From Bacteroidales bacterium (lineage in GTDB: Bacteria > Bacteroidota > Bacteroidia > Bacteroidales > Bacteroidaceae), in the NCBI GenBank assembly GCA_004557185.1, contig SFEP01000003.1, positions 1-64,000 of the forward strand: a stretch of DNA of 64,000 bases. Direction: 5' to 3'. A program made the translations under genes and the position numbers. Each line of letters begins with the position of its first letter. The stretch's first letter is position 1. Shown in pieces: positions 9,027 to 18,920 of this stretch. Under the pieces are notes generated by a model that saw only the letters and a program-made list of their open reading frames with translations, ran no database searches and was not told the DNA's origin.

Positions 9027-9402
9027 TACGGCTGCTATTTGAGCATGGATTTCAAGCAAGTCGAAATGGTCGGACGCTTTCGAGATGTGGAGGATAGGTG
9101 CCTCGGAATATGAGTAGGTAAGGGATTATCAGAAGGCCGCTTTTCAAGAAACAATCACCTTTGTTGCTGTCAAGAAGTAGTTTAGTAATATCCAAAAGTG
9201 TCTTTACACGCCATCTCATATCCTCCCGGCAATGAAGCTTGTTATGGACAAGTCATCTCTGTGGTACTACAAGCACATCTGTATGCTCACAGAGGCTGCC
9301 TATCTTCTATTCTTTGCTGTCGCTGATATGATAACAAAGTATCTTCACGGTGCTATTCTCGAATGATTGTTACAGAAGATTGTGCTGTGAATGTTCCATT
9401 CT
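9027..9402. other. Gap downstream of rplT; possible tiny gene or ncRNA
   Basis: No recognised gene. On the + strand a 44-residue frame at 9232-9366 (MKLVMDKSSLWYYKH, then a hydrophobic stretch) has coding-like composition but no promoter, so it may be a remnant. The Bacteroidales-1 RNA motif is known to lie often downstream of the L20 gene, which is exactly this position on the minus strand. I cannot match its consensus by eye. Confidence 0.3.
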
Positions 9403-9444
9403 AAAACAAAAGGAGATGAACGTTTGTAATGTACGTTCATCTCC
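9403..9444 (-). terminator. Intrinsic terminator after rplT
   Basis: GGAGATGAACGT (9412-9423) pairs perfectly with ACGTTCATCTCC (9433-9444). The minus strand continues with CTTTTGTTTT. It ends the thrS-infC-rpmI-rplT operon. Confidence 0.9.
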
Positions 9445-9475
9445 TATGTTGTTGATTACGTGGCCTTGCCCCGTG

Positions 9476-9820
9476 TTATTTTACTTTTGCTACGATAGCC
9501 TTGAAAGCTTCGGGGTTGTTCACTGCGAGGTCGGCGAGCACCTTACGGTTGATTTCGATGCCAGCCTTGTGCAGGCTACCCATGAGTTGAGAGTAGGAAA
9601 GACCCTCAAGACGGGCGGCAGCGTTGATACGCTGAATCCACAGAGCGCGGAAGTTGCGCTTCTTGTTGCGGCGATCGCGGAAAGCATAGGTAAGACCCTT
9701 TTCCCAAGTGTTCTTGGCAACGGTCCACACGTTTTTGCGGGCACCGTAATAACCGCGGGTGAGTTTAAGAATTCTCTTACGCTTAGCTCTTGAGGCTACG
9801 TGATTTACTGATCTTGGCAT
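9476..9820 (-). CDS. rplT: 50S ribosomal protein L20
   Basis: A 114-residue bL20 protein that binds 23S rRNA early in assembly. The conserved [19 protein letters not shown] basic extension, the [16 protein letters not shown] segment and the C-terminal globular part ending FKAIVAKVK are all present. It is the last gene of the classical thrS-infC-rpmI-rplT operon. In E. coli L20 represses this operon by binding the rpmI leader; the 154-base gap before rplT and the 118-base gap before rpmI could house such sites, but nothing here proves it. Confidence 0.97.
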   Translation of the reverse strand: MPRSVNHVASRAKRKRILKLTRGYYGARKNVWTVAKNTWEKGLTYAFRDRRNKKRNFRALWIQRINAAARLEGLSYSQLMGSLHKAGIEINRKVLADLAVNNPEAFKAIVAKVK

Positions 9821-9974
9821 TTTGTTGTTACATTTTGGAAGTTAGCGCGTACGGTCATTTGTTTGTACGACTTGAGGTGCTGAACATCCGGTTAGACTTG
9901 TGTGTAAGAAAAGGTTTGCTTGCGTCGTGTCCTAATTTCCTGTAAAGCGAGGAAGTAAGACGACCGTGCTTTGA

Positions 9975-10172
9975 TTAGCGCAGGCAGAGGAGTTCGCGAA
10001 CCTGACGCTTGTTGGTGCTGTCCACGATAGCAACGTGGTCGAGGTTGCGCTTCTGCTTTTTGGTCTTCTTGGTCAGGATGTGACTGTGGTAAGCGTGACG
10101 TCTTTTGATCTTACCCGTTCCGGTGAGCGTGAAACGCTTCTTGGCGCCGGAATTAGTCTTTACTTTTGGCAT
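9975..10172 (-). CDS. rpmI: 50S ribosomal protein L35
   Basis: A 65-residue bL35 protein. The family pattern [20 protein letters not shown] at the N-terminus and the Lys/Arg-rich [14 protein letters not shown] segment are clear. The length is standard. It lies between infC and rplT with unusually long gaps on both sides (118 and 154 bases), which leaves room for structured leaders. Confidence 0.95.
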   Translation of the reverse strand: MPKVKTNSGAKKRFTLTGTGKIKRRHAYHSHILTKKTKKQKRNLDHVAIVDSTNKRQVRELLCLR

Positions 10173-10290
10173 TTTCTTTTGTTTGTTTGTTGTTAATATA
10201 TACTGCGGCTACGTGAGATACCGAACGTAGCGCGCGAGATTCTTGTTTGATTTGGCTATGCCTGCACGGCTGTGCCTTGTGGCTGTATGC

Positions 10291-10962
10291 TCAGAAATCT
10301 TCGCCTTCCACGCGTGGGCCGAGGTATTCCTTTTTGGCTTTTACTTGGGGTGCCTTCTTGACGCGTGTTTCCTCGTTGGTTTCGCTTTCTGGCGTTTCAT
10401 CGGTGGGCTTGGCCGCGGGTGCAGTCTTCTTGGGTGCGATGAACAGAATCATGCGTTTCCCTTCAAGCACGGGCATCTGTTCCACCTTGCCGTATTCCTC
10501 GAGGTCGTTGGCAAAGCGTAAAAGCAGGACCTCGCCTTGTTCCTTGAAGAGGATGGAACGGCCGCGGAAGAAGACGTAAGCTTTCACCTTGTCCCCCTCA
10601 CTCAGGAACTCCTTGGCGTGTTTCAGTTTGAAGTTGTAGTCATGTTCATCGGTTTGCGGTCCGAAGCGTATTTCCTTTACTTCAATTTTTACCTGTTTGG
10701 CTTTGAGTTCCTTTTGCCTTTTCTTTTGCTGGTAGAGGAATTTGGAGTAGTTGATGAGGCGGCAGACGGGTGGAACGGCGTTAGGAGAGATCTCAACGAG
10801 GTCAACGCCTTTCTGTTGCGCAAGCTGCAGGGCTTGTCGCGTAGACATGACTTCTGATTCAATGTCGTCGCCTACAATGCGCACTTCGCGGCAGCGTATC
10901 TGCTCATTGATGCGGTGTTGAGGCTTTTTTCTGTCTTGTCGTGATTTTTGGGGTGCTGGCAT
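10291..10962 (-). CDS. infC: Translation initiation factor IF-3
   Basis: IF-3 keeps ribosomal subunits apart and checks the start codon. The N-terminal domain contains [15 protein letters not shown], the linker is rich in Lys, and the C-terminal domain has [15 protein letters not shown] and [11 protein letters not shown]. The first 12 residues are a basic extension. After about residue 180 there is a Pro/Glu/Lys-rich tail of roughly 40 residues absent from E. coli IF-3 (180 residues) but common in Bacteroidota. ATG is used rather than the AUU start of enterobacteria, so that type of start-codon autoregulation is not expected. Confidence 0.95.
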   Translation of the reverse strand: MPAPQKSRQDRKKPQHRINEQIRCREVRIVGDDIESEVMSTRQALQLAQQKGVDLVEISPNAVPPVCRLINYSKFLYQQKKRQKELKAKQVKIEVKEIRFGPQTDEHDYNFKLKHAKEFLSEGDKVKAYVFFRGRSILFKEQGEVLLLRFANDLEEYGKVEQMPVLEGKRMILFIAPKKTAPAAKPTDETPESETNEETRVKKAPQVKAKKEYLGPRVEGEDF

Positions 10963-11111
10963 ACAGTCTGTATGTGAGTGATTGGTTCAAGCGGTAATGG
11001 CTTGATGCCTGATTGGGCCTGAGTTGGGTGGGCTTTTGCTGTTGCTTTAGCCTTGCCGTTTTCGCTTGAATCCTTTGCAGTTCAGCGTTTTGGCCGAATT
11101 TGCCCGCAAAG

Positions 11112-13055
11112 TTAGTAATTTTTTGTCATTTCATCGACCTCTGCATTTATTTTCTTAGCAAAATCGTCGATGCTAAGGCTGCCTTGGTCGCCCTCGCCCT
11201 GTTTGCGCACGGATACGGTTCCTTCGGCTGCCTCTTTTTCGCCCACAATGAGCAGATAGGGGACATGCTTCATTTCGTTGTCGCGTATTTTGCGGCCTAT
11301 CTTTTCCGAACGGTCATCGACGTAGGCACGAACTTCTTGCTCGTCAAGGGTCTTGCGCACTTTCTCGGCATATTCGTTGTACTTGTCGGAGATGGGGAGA
11401 ATGGCCACTTGTTCGGGGGTGAGCCACAGAGGGAAGTGGCCGGCGGTGTGCTCAATCAGTACGGCTACGAAGCGTTCCATGGAACCGAACGGTGCGCGGT
11501 GAATCATCACGGGGCGATGCTTCTGGTTGTCGGCGCCGGTGTATTCCAGTTTGAAGCGTTCTGGCAGGTTGTAGTCCACCTGAATGGTGCCCAACTGCCA
11601 GCGGCGGCCCAGTGCGTCCTTCACCATGAAGTCGAGTTTGGGGCCATAGAATGCGGCCTCGCCATATTCGATGTGTGCAGGCAGACCTTTTTCCTTACAG
11701 GCCTCAATGATGGCTTGCTCGGCACGTTCCCAGTTTTCTTCAGAACCAATGTACTTCTCACGATTTACTTTGTCGCGGAGCGAAATTTGTGCTTCAAATT
11801 TTTCAAACTTCAGCGCCTTGAAAATAATCATGATGATGTCCATCACACGCAGGAACTCGTCTTTTACCTGGTCGGGAGCGCAGAAGATGTGAGCGTCGTC
11901 CTGCGTAAAGCCGCGAACGCGGGTAAGGCCGTGCAACTCGCCGCTCTGCTCGTAACGGTACACCGTGCCGAACTCGGCCAGACGCAAGGGGAGGTCTTTG
12001 TAGGAGCGCGGTTTCCATGCAAAGATGGAGCAGTGGTGCGGGCAGTTCATGGGTTTAAGCATGTACTCCTCGCCCTCTTCGGGGGTGTGGATGGGCTGGA
12101 AAGAGTCCTTGCCGTATTTTGCATAGTGGCCAGAGGTTACATAGAGGTTTTTGGAGCCGATGTGCGGCGTCATCACCTGCTGGTAACCGTAGCGCTTCTG
12201 AATTTTCTTGAGGAAGTCTTCCAGACGCAGACGCAGTGCCGTGCCTTTGGGGAGCCAGATGGGCAGCCCCTTGCCTACAAGTTCGGAGAACATGAAGAGT
12301 TCCATTTCCTTACCGATTTTGCGGTGGTCGCGTCGCTTGGCTTCTTCAAGGAGTTGCAGGTACTCGTCGAGCATCTTCTTTTTGGGGAAGGAAATGCCGT
12401 ACACACGGGTCATCTGCGGACGCTTTTCATCGCCGCGCCAGTAGGCCGCGCTCACGGCCATCACTTTCACGGCTTTGATGGGCGCGGTGCTGAGCAGGTG
12501 CGGGCCGCGGCAGAGGTCGGTGTAGGCACCCTGTGTGTAGGTGGTGATGTGTCCGTCCTCGAGTTCGGCTATCAACTCGTTCTTGTAGGTCTGTCCGTGT
12601 TCGCCGAAGAATTTCAGGGCATCGTCTTTTGAGATGTCGGCACGCACCAAGGCTTCCTTGCGCTGCACAAGTTCCTGCATTTTCTTCTCGATTTTGCCAA
12701 AGTCGCCTTCGGTAATGGTGACACCTTCGGGGGGCATGACGTCGTAGTAGAAGCCGTTTTCAATGGCGGGGCCGATACCGAATTGTGTGCCGGGCCACAG
12801 TTCCTGCATAGCCTCAGCCATCAGGTGTGCCGAAGTGTGCCAGAAGGCGTGTTTGCCTTCTGCATCGTCCCATTTGTAAAGTTGAATGGTTGCGTCGCTT
12901 TCAATGGGGCGGTTGAGTTCAACCGTTTCACCATTCACGCCACAAGCCAGCACGTCCTGGGCCAATCGCGGTGAGATGCTCTCTGCTATCTGAAGCCCCG
13001 TGATACCACTTTCGTATTCACGGATGGAGCCATCGGGGAAAGTAATCTTTATCAT
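11112..13055 (-). CDS. thrS: Threonine--tRNA ligase
   Basis: A 647-residue class II synthetase that charges tRNA-Thr. In order: TGS domain (about 1-60), the editing domain with HTSAHLM near residue 73, the catalytic core with MNCPHHC (one zinc ligand), the motif 2 region [14 protein letters not shown], motif 3 region [11 protein letters not shown], and the anticodon-binding domain (after about 535). The length is typical. It heads the operon with infC-rpmI-rplT. No T-box or E. coli-like tRNA-mimic operator is visible in its short leader. Confidence 0.97.
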   Translation of the reverse strand: MIKITFPDGSIREYESGITGLQIAESISPRLAQDVLACGVNGETVELNRPIESDATIQLYKWDDAEGKHAFWHTSAHLMAEAMQELWPGTQFGIGPAIENGFYYDVMPPEGVTITEGDFGKIEKKMQELVQRKEALVRADISKDDALKFFGEHGQTYKNELIAELEDGHITTYTQGAYTDLCRGPHLLSTAPIKAVKVMAVSAAYWRGDEKRPQMTRVYGISFPKKKMLDEYLQLLEEAKRRDHRKIGKEMELFMFSELVGKGLPIWLPKGTALRLRLEDFLKKIQKRYGYQQVMTPHIGSKNLYVTSGHYAKYGKDSFQPIHTPEEGEEYMLKPMNCPHHCSIFAWKPRSYKDLPLRLAEFGTVYRYEQSGELHGLTRVRGFTQDDAHIFCAPDQVKDEFLRVMDIIMIIFKALKFEKFEAQISLRDKVNREKYIGSEENWERAEQAIIEACKEKGLPAHIEYGEAAFYGPKLDFMVKDALGRRWQLGTIQVDYNLPERFKLEYTGADNQKHRPVMIHRAPFGSMERFVAVLIEHTAGHFPLWLTPEQVAILPISDKYNEYAEKVRKTLDEQEVRAYVDDRSEKIGRKIRDNEMKHVPYLLIVGEKEAAEGTVSVRKQGEGDQGSLSIDDFAKKINAEVDEMTKNY

Positions 13056-13084
13056 GTTAGGCAGTTTTGTTTTTACATTGCGCG

Positions 13085-13092
13085 CAAAGGTA
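13085..13092 (-). promoter_or_regulatory. -7 box upstream of thrS
   Basis: The minus strand reads TACCTTTG 30 bases before the thrS ATG. No TTTG is seen at the -33 position, so the call rests on the -7 box and its placement. Confidence 0.55.
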
Positions 13093-13616
13093 GTGAATAT
13101 TTTGCTGTGCTGTGCATAAGTTGGTGTGATAATTAGGCAATTGTCGGTATTTTGTCTGCTATTTTGTCCGATTTTTTCCGAGTTATTGCCTTTCTTAGTA
13201 AAGCAAGAGGCAAAGGGTAGAGGGGGGGGGTAGGCCGGCGGTAGTTTTTGATCTTTAATGAATTGTTTGCAAAAGTTGGGTGAGGGGTTTTGGTAGATGT
13301 CGGTATTTTTGCAGTAGTCGGAGGAATGAAACAGGTGTACCCCCCGTGCGGTTTCGCCTCAGGGGTGCAAGGGCTGGTTTATTGTACACTTCCATCTGTT
13401 CCTTCTGGCTGTATGGCCGCGTTTGTTCAATCGAATCCCTATGCTGCCGATTATTGCCGCCCTGTACGCTATGCTCCTTGGTGTGGTTGTTTGTCCTAAT
13501 AAATAAAAATGCCTCGTCCGCTTCCCAAAAGAATGTGAGTGCGGGCAAAGGGCTTGCTGCTGCTAACCCTCGTAATGTAATTTCCCCTATGTATAACTCT
13601 TATAAAACCACTTAGA
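13093..13616. other. Intergenic region with a G9 tract, no supported gene
   Basis: Nine consecutive Gs lie at 13222-13230. Several frames of 60-110 residues cross 13255-13615 on both strands, but none has a recognisable family, and their Cys/Arg-rich composition looks non-coding. TATTTTTG at 13304-13311 (+) is a possible -7 box far upstream of the next gene. Confidence 0.4.
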
Positions 13617-14054
13617 ATGAAGAATCTGATTATGATCTTGGCGTGCTTCATCGCTATGCACACCATGGCTTGCGCTTCAGGTGACAAGCCTATCACAAAA
13701 GAGAGTTTGCCGCAGGCTGCCCAGGCTTTTATTCAAACGTATTTCTCCAGCAAGGCCATCACTTTGGTAAAGCAGGACACCGATGTGGCTCGAAAGACTT
13801 ATGATGTAGTCTTTGCCGATGGTACGGAGGTGGAGTTCAACGGGAAAGGCGTGTGGACCGAGGTTGATGCAAAGACTTCGGCTGTGCCGCAGGCTCTCGT
13901 GCCGCAACACATCCGCACTTTCGTCAGCGAGAAGTATGCCGGACAGACCATTTGTCGCATAGAGCGCGAACGCGGTAAGACGGAGGTAAAGCTCTCTAGC
14001 GGACTGGAGCTGACATTCAACAAGGATGGCCAGCTGATAGACGTCGACAATTGA
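13617..14054 (+). CDS. Secreted PepSY-like (DUF2874-type) protein
   Basis: A 145-residue exported protein. Residues 1-20 form a signal peptide (MKNLIMILACFIAMHTMACA); the cysteine at 19 leaves open a lipoprotein, though the lipobox is poor. The mature part contains two similar repeats, each with a pattern like LPQAAQAFIQTYF...YDVVFADGTEVEFNGKGVW and VPQHIRTFVSEKY...EVKLSSGLELTFNKDGQL. That is the layout of the PepSY-like family abundant in Bacteroidales. Such proteins are periplasmic with no firmly established role. It is a single gene with its own terminator. Confidence 0.8.
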   Translation: MKNLIMILACFIAMHTMACASGDKPITKESLPQAAQAFIQTYFSSKAITLVKQDTDVARKTYDVVFADGTEVEFNGKGVWTEVDAKTSAVPQALVPQHIRTFVSEKYAGQTICRIERERGKTEVKLSSGLELTFNKDGQLIDVDN

Positions 14055-14136
14055 CTCTTTTCCTTCCGGGCGGATGGCTGGCTTGGACTGTGTTGATTTC
14101 TCCATCGCCCTCCGCAGCGAGGCAAGTGTACAAGCA

Positions 14137-14180
14137 AGAGGCTGTGTCGTAAATAACAGTTTTACGGCGCAGCCTCTTTT
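14137..14180 (+). terminator. Intrinsic terminator (shared stem family, copy 1)
   Basis: The arm at 14137-14153, beginning AGAGGCTG, pairs with 14160-14177, ending CAGCCTCT, and a TTTT follows. Closely related stems occur at 27038-27080 and 53977-54028. Confidence 0.85.
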
Positions 14181-14305
14181 CTATGTTTTATCGTTCTTTT
14201 CAGTGCGATTTCTCGCCATGGCCTCGCTTCAAATCCTGCCGGCTTTGGCGCGGCTCATTTGGCTTAACGAAATCGTTGAATTTTATCTGAGGGTTGTTTG
14301 CACGC

Positions 14306-15382
14306 TTACTCGGGGCGTGGTGCTGTAATGCGGCTGATACCACCAGTCGTGGGGTCTAAAATGATTTCTGTGTCCATTTTCTTGTTGAAGAGGTCGGCGC
14401 CCAGATGTTCTACACGGCCAAACTGTGCCATGGGGAATGATTGCGATGCCCACTCCTCATCGCCGTTGTAGACTGATACCTTGACGCGGCTGGGCACTAC
14501 GTAACGAAGGTCTTCCACTTCCTTCTTGCTCTTGCTCTTGCCGCTTTCAGGTGCAGATAAGGGCAGCGTGTGAAGGTCCTTGATGGCATAAAGAATCGGT
14601 GTGCCCGCAGGGTCGTCATTGTCAACCACGCCCAAGTGCTTGGAGAAATTAAGAAGCATGACGTCTGCCACGTCCTTGGTGGGATAGATGTCGCGTACGA
14701 GTATGTGGCGTTCAACTTTCTGTGTACCATAAAACAGCTGCAGCAGTCCGTCCTCCTGCTTTTGCAGGTTGGCCAACATCAGGTTCAGTTGCTCTCCGTC
14801 TTTCGGCATAAAGTCAGCCTGCCCTTTCAGCAGCAGTCCGCGGTTTTCGCGTATGTCATAGATTTCGTTGGCTGTAAGTTCGGCCATTTTTGCACGACTA
14901 CCGGCTGCCAAAATCTCTGCTGTCTTGTAGTTTGCAGCGTGCATGTCGTTGTCAGATACGGGCGTTACCGAGGCTGAGGGCAGTGCCGTATCGTAGTTTG
15001 CAATAGTGTTGACGGCAAGCAGGCGTCCGTCGGTTGCTAGTGTAGCCAGCGGCGCCGATGTTTTGGCTTTCAGTTTGATGCTATACACCTTGCTGCTGTC
15101 GGCCACGCCATAGGGCACAAGGCTCACTTGCTCAATTTTCCACACATCGTAGGGCGTAGTGGTCACATCGGTCTGCCGCAGAAAACGTGCGGCAAAGGGT
15201 GCGAATTCGCCAGGCTCATAGTGTGTGCGTGTCACCTCGAAGATAACCCGCACGTGGGTGGCGGGAAGAAAATAGGTGATGCCTTCGGTTGTAATACCGG
15301 GGCGATAATCGCTTACCTGGGTCTGTGCTGCGGTGCCGAGCGATACAACAAGTGCTGCGGCAGCCAAACATTTGCGTAACAT
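14306..15382 (-). CDS. DUF4831 family secreted protein
   Basis: The 358-residue protein starts at ATG 15382, because the residues that follow (MLRKCLAAAALVVSLGTAAQ) are a clean signal peptide; a longer in-frame start would add 41 residues of non-family sequence. The body has TEGITYFLPATHVRVIFEVTRT and a long soluble part with KSKSKKEVEDLRYVVPSRV near the end, as in the DUF4831 family of Bacteroidales. No function is known for the family. It is the last gene of the rfbA-HAD-nnr cluster, 79 bases behind nnr. Confidence 0.8.
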   Translation of the reverse strand: MLRKCLAAAALVVSLGTAAQTQVSDYRPGITTEGITYFLPATHVRVIFEVTRTHYEPGEFAPFAARFLRQTDVTTTPYDVWKIEQVSLVPYGVADSSKVYSIKLKAKTSAPLATLATDGRLLAVNTIANYDTALPSASVTPVSDNDMHAANYKTAEILAAGSRAKMAELTANEIYDIRENRGLLLKGQADFMPKDGEQLNLMLANLQKQEDGLLQLFYGTQKVERHILVRDIYPTKDVADVMLLNFSKHLGVVDNDDPAGTPILYAIKDLHTLPLSAPESGKSKSKKEVEDLRYVVPSRVKVSVYNGDEEWASQSFPMAQFGRVEHLGADLFNKKMDTEIILDPTTGGISRITAPRPE

Positions 15383-15461
15383 GGTGCAGGTTCGTAGATT
15401 GGAGTGTGTCGGTGGTTTTACAGCGTGAGCTGGTGTGGCCGCCGTATTGTGTACATGAGGA

Positions 15462-16985
15462 TTATTCGGCTTGTATTTGCTTGAAAGCCTCGGGCAGTGC
15501 TGCAAGTACGTCGCTTGCCGTCAGGGAGTACTCGCCAAGTTGTGCAGCTGCTATGTCGCCTGCCAGTCCGTGCAGATAAACACCCAGGCGGGAAGCGTCG
15601 AACGGAGCGTAGCCCTGTGCCAGCAAGGCCGTGATGAGCCCCGAAAGAACATCGCCGCAACCGGCTGTACCCATGCCCGAGTTTCCCGTGGGGTTGAAGT
15701 GTACATGTCCGTCGGGCGAACAGATGGCTGTGTAATGGCCCTTGAGCACTACGATGAACTGGTGGCGTGTGGCCAGGTTGATGGCTTCGAGCAAAATGCT
15801 GTATGAGTCGGCATTGCAAATTCCCAGTCGTTGTAGTTCTCCGGGGTGTGGCGTGAGGATGGTGTTCTTCGGAATTTGTGCAATCCAGCCCTTGTGATGG
15901 CCGAATATGTTGATGGCATCGGCGTCAAGTAGCAGGGGCGTGCCGGCATGGCTGGTTTGTTCAATCAAGGCCAGAGCTGTGCGCTTGTCGGTGCCGATGC
16001 CTGGTCCGATGCACAGTGCTTCGTACGATGCGTGGCGTATGGGGGTCGTGAAAATAAGTTCGTCCTCATCGTGGTGCAGTATGGCTTCGGGAACAGCGGT
16101 CTGCAGTATGTCGTTGTTGCGGCGCGGCGTGTGCACAGTCACTTTGCCCGCACCGCCTTTAAGGCATGCTTTGGCTGCCAGTACGGCTGCGCCAGCCATG
16201 CCATACTTTCCTGCAATAATCATGGCGTGGCCGAATGTGCCTTTGTGGCCAAATGCAGACCGCGGGTGCAGCAAGGCTTTCACTTCCTCACGCTCCATGA
16301 TGTGATAGGGGGTTTCGAGGCGTGCGATGCCATCGGCTGTGAGACCGATGTTGACGATGTGCAACTGCCCCACATATTCCTGATTGTCGGCCAGCAGCAT
16401 GGCGAGTTTCGGCAGTTGGAAGGTTACCGTGTGGCGCGCTTTGACAATGGCGGAGTGGGAGTTGAGTGTGTTGTCCTCGCACATTAGTCCCGACGGCACG
16501 TCAATGGCTACAATGTCGGGTGTGCAGGCATTGATAAACTGCACGAGTGCTGCAAATCCGCCCGAGAGCGGTTTGTTAAGCCCTGTGCCAAACAATGCAT
16601 CCACAATGACGGGGCGCTGGTCAAACTGCGGTGCTTCGAATTGCTGCGTCACTTCCGTAAAGGTAGCGTTGGGGCATTCGCTTTGCAGACGCTCAGCGTT
16701 GGCCTTGCAGTCCTCGCTCAGCGTGTGTCCGGTGTTAAAGAGGAATACCTGTACGTTAGCATACCCTCGCACCACGAGTTGGCGCGCCACAGCCAAGCCA
16801 TCGCCACCGTTGCCCGCGGGACCGGCGAACACCACGACGGGTCTGTTCTTGTCGGTGTACTGGTTGCAGATGAAGTGTGTGACTTGCGTGGAGGCACGTT
16901 CCATAAGGTTGAGTGAAGTGATTTCTTCAGCCTTGATAGTTGCTGTGTCTAACTCCTTGAATTGTCGTGCGGTTGGTATCTTCAT
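15462..16985 (-). CDS. nnr: Bifunctional NAD(P)H-hydrate repair enzyme
   Basis: The 507-residue protein repairs hydrated NADH and NADPH. Residues 1 to about 215 are the NAD(P)HX epimerase (YjeF N-terminal) domain with FAGPAGNGGDGLAVAR and VDALFGTGL. Residues about 225-507 are the ADP-dependent dehydratase with ILTPHPGEL and the ribokinase-like anion hole and catalytic Asp in GTAGCGDVLSG. The fused order is the usual bacterial one and the length is normal. It sits 43 bases behind the HAD phosphatase gene. Confidence 0.95.
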   Translation of the reverse strand: MKIPTARQFKELDTATIKAEEITSLNLMERASTQVTHFICNQYTDKNRPVVVFAGPAGNGGDGLAVARQLVVRGYANVQVFLFNTGHTLSEDCKANAERLQSECPNATFTEVTQQFEAPQFDQRPVIVDALFGTGLNKPLSGGFAALVQFINACTPDIVAIDVPSGLMCEDNTLNSHSAIVKARHTVTFQLPKLAMLLADNQEYVGQLHIVNIGLTADGIARLETPYHIMEREEVKALLHPRSAFGHKGTFGHAMIIAGKYGMAGAAVLAAKACLKGGAGKVTVHTPRRNNDILQTAVPEAILHHDEDELIFTTPIRHASYEALCIGPGIGTDKRTALALIEQTSHAGTPLLLDADAINIFGHHKGWIAQIPKNTILTPHPGELQRLGICNADSYSILLEAINLATRHQFIVVLKGHYTAICSPDGHVHFNPTGNSGMGTAGCGDVLSGLITALLAQGYAPFDASRLGVYLHGLAGDIAAAQLGEYSLTASDVLAALPEAFKQIQAE

Positions 16986-17028
16986 GTGGTAGTTTGCTTG
17001 AGGTGGCTTGCTTGGGGTTGTATGTGCC

Positions 17029-17454
17029 TTAGAAGGGCCACCAGCCTTTTTTCTTTTCGGGTTCGCTGGGGGAGGCGAGATCCTGCATGTATTGTTCGAA
17101 TGTGATGCGGCGCGAAATCATTTGGTAGATGGCGCCCCAGTCGGGCAAACCGCCCACGTTGCGATCGTCAATGAAGAGGTCGACTTTCAGTTTGCGACTG
17201 TAGCGCTTCGACCCAGGCTTGTCGTTGGCATCCTCATCGATGTCGGCATTGGCGGCATAGAATCTTACGCCGCGCTCACTGCACCAGTCAATCGCTTCCT
17301 GCAGCAAATCGCCCTCGCGTACGCTCCACAGCACAAGTTTGTGCCCGTCCTTCATGAGTTGGCGCAGGGTGGCAGTGGCAAAGGGGAGTTCTTTGCCAAT
17401 GGCGGGGTAGCGATGCTCTACAATCGTACCATCAAAATCAATAGCAATGGTCAT
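17029..17454 (-). CDS. HAD-superfamily hydrolase
   Basis: A small HAD phosphatase of 141 residues. Motif I is DFDGT at residues 6-10 with the nucleophile Asp6 and acid-base Asp8. Motif II is VLWSVREGD around 40-48. The last motif is LFIDDRNVGG near 93-102. There is no cap domain, so large substrates are possible. A BT0820-like hydrolase of Bacteroides has this layout; the natural substrate is not known to me. It is preceded by rfbA and followed by nnr on the same strand. Confidence 0.8.
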   Translation of the reverse strand: MTIAIDFDGTIVEHRYPAIGKELPFATATLRQLMKDGHKLVLWSVREGDLLQEAIDWCSERGVRFYAANADIDEDANDKPGSKRYSRKLKVDLFIDDRNVGGLPDWGAIYQMISRRITFEQYMQDLASPSEPEKKKGWWPF

Positions 17455-17556
17455 GAGGTTTTCTTGCGATATTGGTTGAGGTAAGACAACTTACCTTGTT
17501 GTTTATCAAATATTTACCACTGTGAAATGGTAAATGTGAATGCGTTCACGATAGCG

Positions 17557-18438
17557 TCAGAGAGCCTTGTTGGCCAGCTTCATAAGATATTGGCCGTACC
17601 CGTTCTTCAACATGGGCTGTGCAATTTCTCGTACCTTTTGCGGCGTAATCCAACGTTGTTCCAGAGCGATGCCTTCGAGGCAGCCAATTTTCTGGCCCGT
17701 GCGCTTTTCTATCACCTCAATGAAGGTGGATGCCTCACTCAGGCTGTCGTGCGTTCCCGTGTCGAGCCAAGCGAAGCCAATGCCGAGTGTCTGCACCATG
17801 AGTTCGCCATCTTCCAAGAAACGCTGGTTTACAGTCGTGATTTCCAGTTCACCGCGTGCCGACGGCTTAATGCTTTCGGCCACCTGCACCACCTTGTTGG
17901 GGTAGAAGTAGAGGCCCACCACGGCATACGACGATTTCGGTTGTTCGGGCTTCTCCTCAATGCTGATGCAGTTGCCCTCAGCGTCAAACTCCACTACACC
18001 GTAGCGTTCGGGGTCGTTCACGCGGTAGCCAAACACCGTAGCCTTGTGGTCCTGTTCTGCGGTGCGCACGGCTTCACGCAGTATGTGTCGGAAGTTGCTG
18101 CCGTGGAAGATGTTATCGCCTAACACCAGGCATACGCTGTCATCGCCTATAAACTCCTTGCCGATGAGGAAGGCTTGTGCCAAACCATCGGGCGAGGGTT
18201 GCTCAGCATATTCCAACTTGACGCCGTAGTCAGAGCCATCGCCCAGCAGGCGCTTAAAGCCAGGCAGATCCTGTGGCGTGGAGATGATCAGTATTTCGCG
18301 TATTCCAGCAAGCATCAGCACCGATACGGGGTAATATACCATGGGTTTGTCGAATATCGGGATGAGTTGCTTGCTGATGCCTTTTGTGATGGGGTAAAGG
18401 CGCGTGCCGCTTCCGCCGGCCAAAACAATACCTTTCAT
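17557..18438 (-). CDS. rfbA: Glucose-1-phosphate thymidylyltransferase
   Basis: RfbA (RmlA) makes dTDP-glucose from glucose 1-phosphate and dTTP, the first step to dTDP-rhamnose for surface polysaccharide. The 293-residue protein has the nucleotide-binding GGSGTRLYP at 8-16 and [12 protein letters not shown], and LGDNIFHG around 110. ATG 18438 gives the standard MKGIVLAGG start; longer frames upstream cross the promoter and are not coding. A hairpin at 17512-17535 follows the gene. The rest of the rhamnose pathway (rfbB-D) is not in the window. Confidence 0.96.
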   Translation of the reverse strand: MKGIVLAGGSGTRLYPITKGISKQLIPIFDKPMVYYPVSVLMLAGIREILIISTPQDLPGFKRLLGDGSDYGVKLEYAEQPSPDGLAQAFLIGKEFIGDDSVCLVLGDNIFHGSNFRHILREAVRTAEQDHKATVFGYRVNDPERYGVVEFDAEGNCISIEEKPEQPKSSYAVVGLYFYPNKVVQVAESIKPSARGELEITTVNQRFLEDGELMVQTLGIGFAWLDTGTHDSLSEASTFIEVIEKRTGQKIGCLEGIALEQRWITPQKVREIAQPMLKNGYGQYLMKLANKAL

Positions 18439-18573
18439 GTATCTATTGTGTAGATTAAGCGGGTTAAAATCAAGTTTGCAGTATCGGCATAAATTAAGGT
18501 GCTGTGCAGGTTGTATGCACTTATGCCGCATGGTTACGATATGCGGGAAAAAAGATCCGCAGCCTATTTTATG

Positions 18574-18604
18574 CAAAGATAGCGCAAACATCATGCAGGG
18601 CAAA
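18574..18604 (-). promoter_or_regulatory. Promoter of rfbA
   Basis: Minus-strand TTTG (18601-18604), 19 bases, TATCTTTG (18574-18581): a perfect consensus. The leader before rfbA is about 130 bases. Confidence 0.8.
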
Positions 18605-18780
18605 ATAAAACAATGTACTTTTTCGACAGGTCGCGGTATAGTCATATCACTCACGGTTGGCAGTAGGTGGTTAGAAGTGTTTATGGCCCCAGATACATAT
18701 CCTTCTGTGCGCCTCCACACATCCCGTTTGCCCAACTGCTGCGTACAGCCCACGCTTCCGTCTGTTTCTGTGGGGCACTT

Positions 18781-18920
18781 TCCCATTTCAAGATGCTGAC
18801 TTGTGCGTTGCCACGCCGCCGTGGCAACGTTGTTATGCCGCCGTGGCAACGTTGTTACGCCTCCGTGGCAACGTTGTTACGCCTCCGTGGCAACGCACAA
18901 GTCGGCATCTTGAAACGGGA
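18781..18920. repeat. Tandem palindrome element B with inverted arms (22-base period)
   Basis: Arms 18781-18810 and 18891-18920 are inverted copies agreeing at 28 of 30 bases. Between them the palindrome CAACGTTG recurs at 18825, 18847 and 18869, with CAACG again at 18891, exactly 22 bases apart. Each unit can fold as GTTGCCACG / CGTGGCAAC or a variant. It is the best-preserved member of the family. It lies between the rfbA promoter and the pfkA terminator; the rest of 18605-19116 holds no gene I can support. Confidence 0.9.

Noticed and set aside
11100..12632. 510-residue + strand frame opposite thrS
   Set aside because: It is a shadow of thrS in high-GC sequence, with no promoter and no family-like motifs. 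Other long frames opposite infC, the RND pump, recG and the GT-SpoIID fusion were rejected for the same reason.
13056..13100. T-box or tRNA-mimic operator before thrS
   Set aside because: The leader from the -7 box is only about 25 bases, too short for either. For pheS the leader is longer but shows no T-box consensus.
13255..13615. Frames of 70-111 residues in the thrS-PepSY gap
   Set aside because: Composition rich in Cys and Arg, no promoter at a fitting distance, no recognisable family.
18439..18849. N-terminal extension of rfbA
   Set aside because: The in-frame extension crosses the perfect promoter at 18574-18604 and has no similarity to RmlA.
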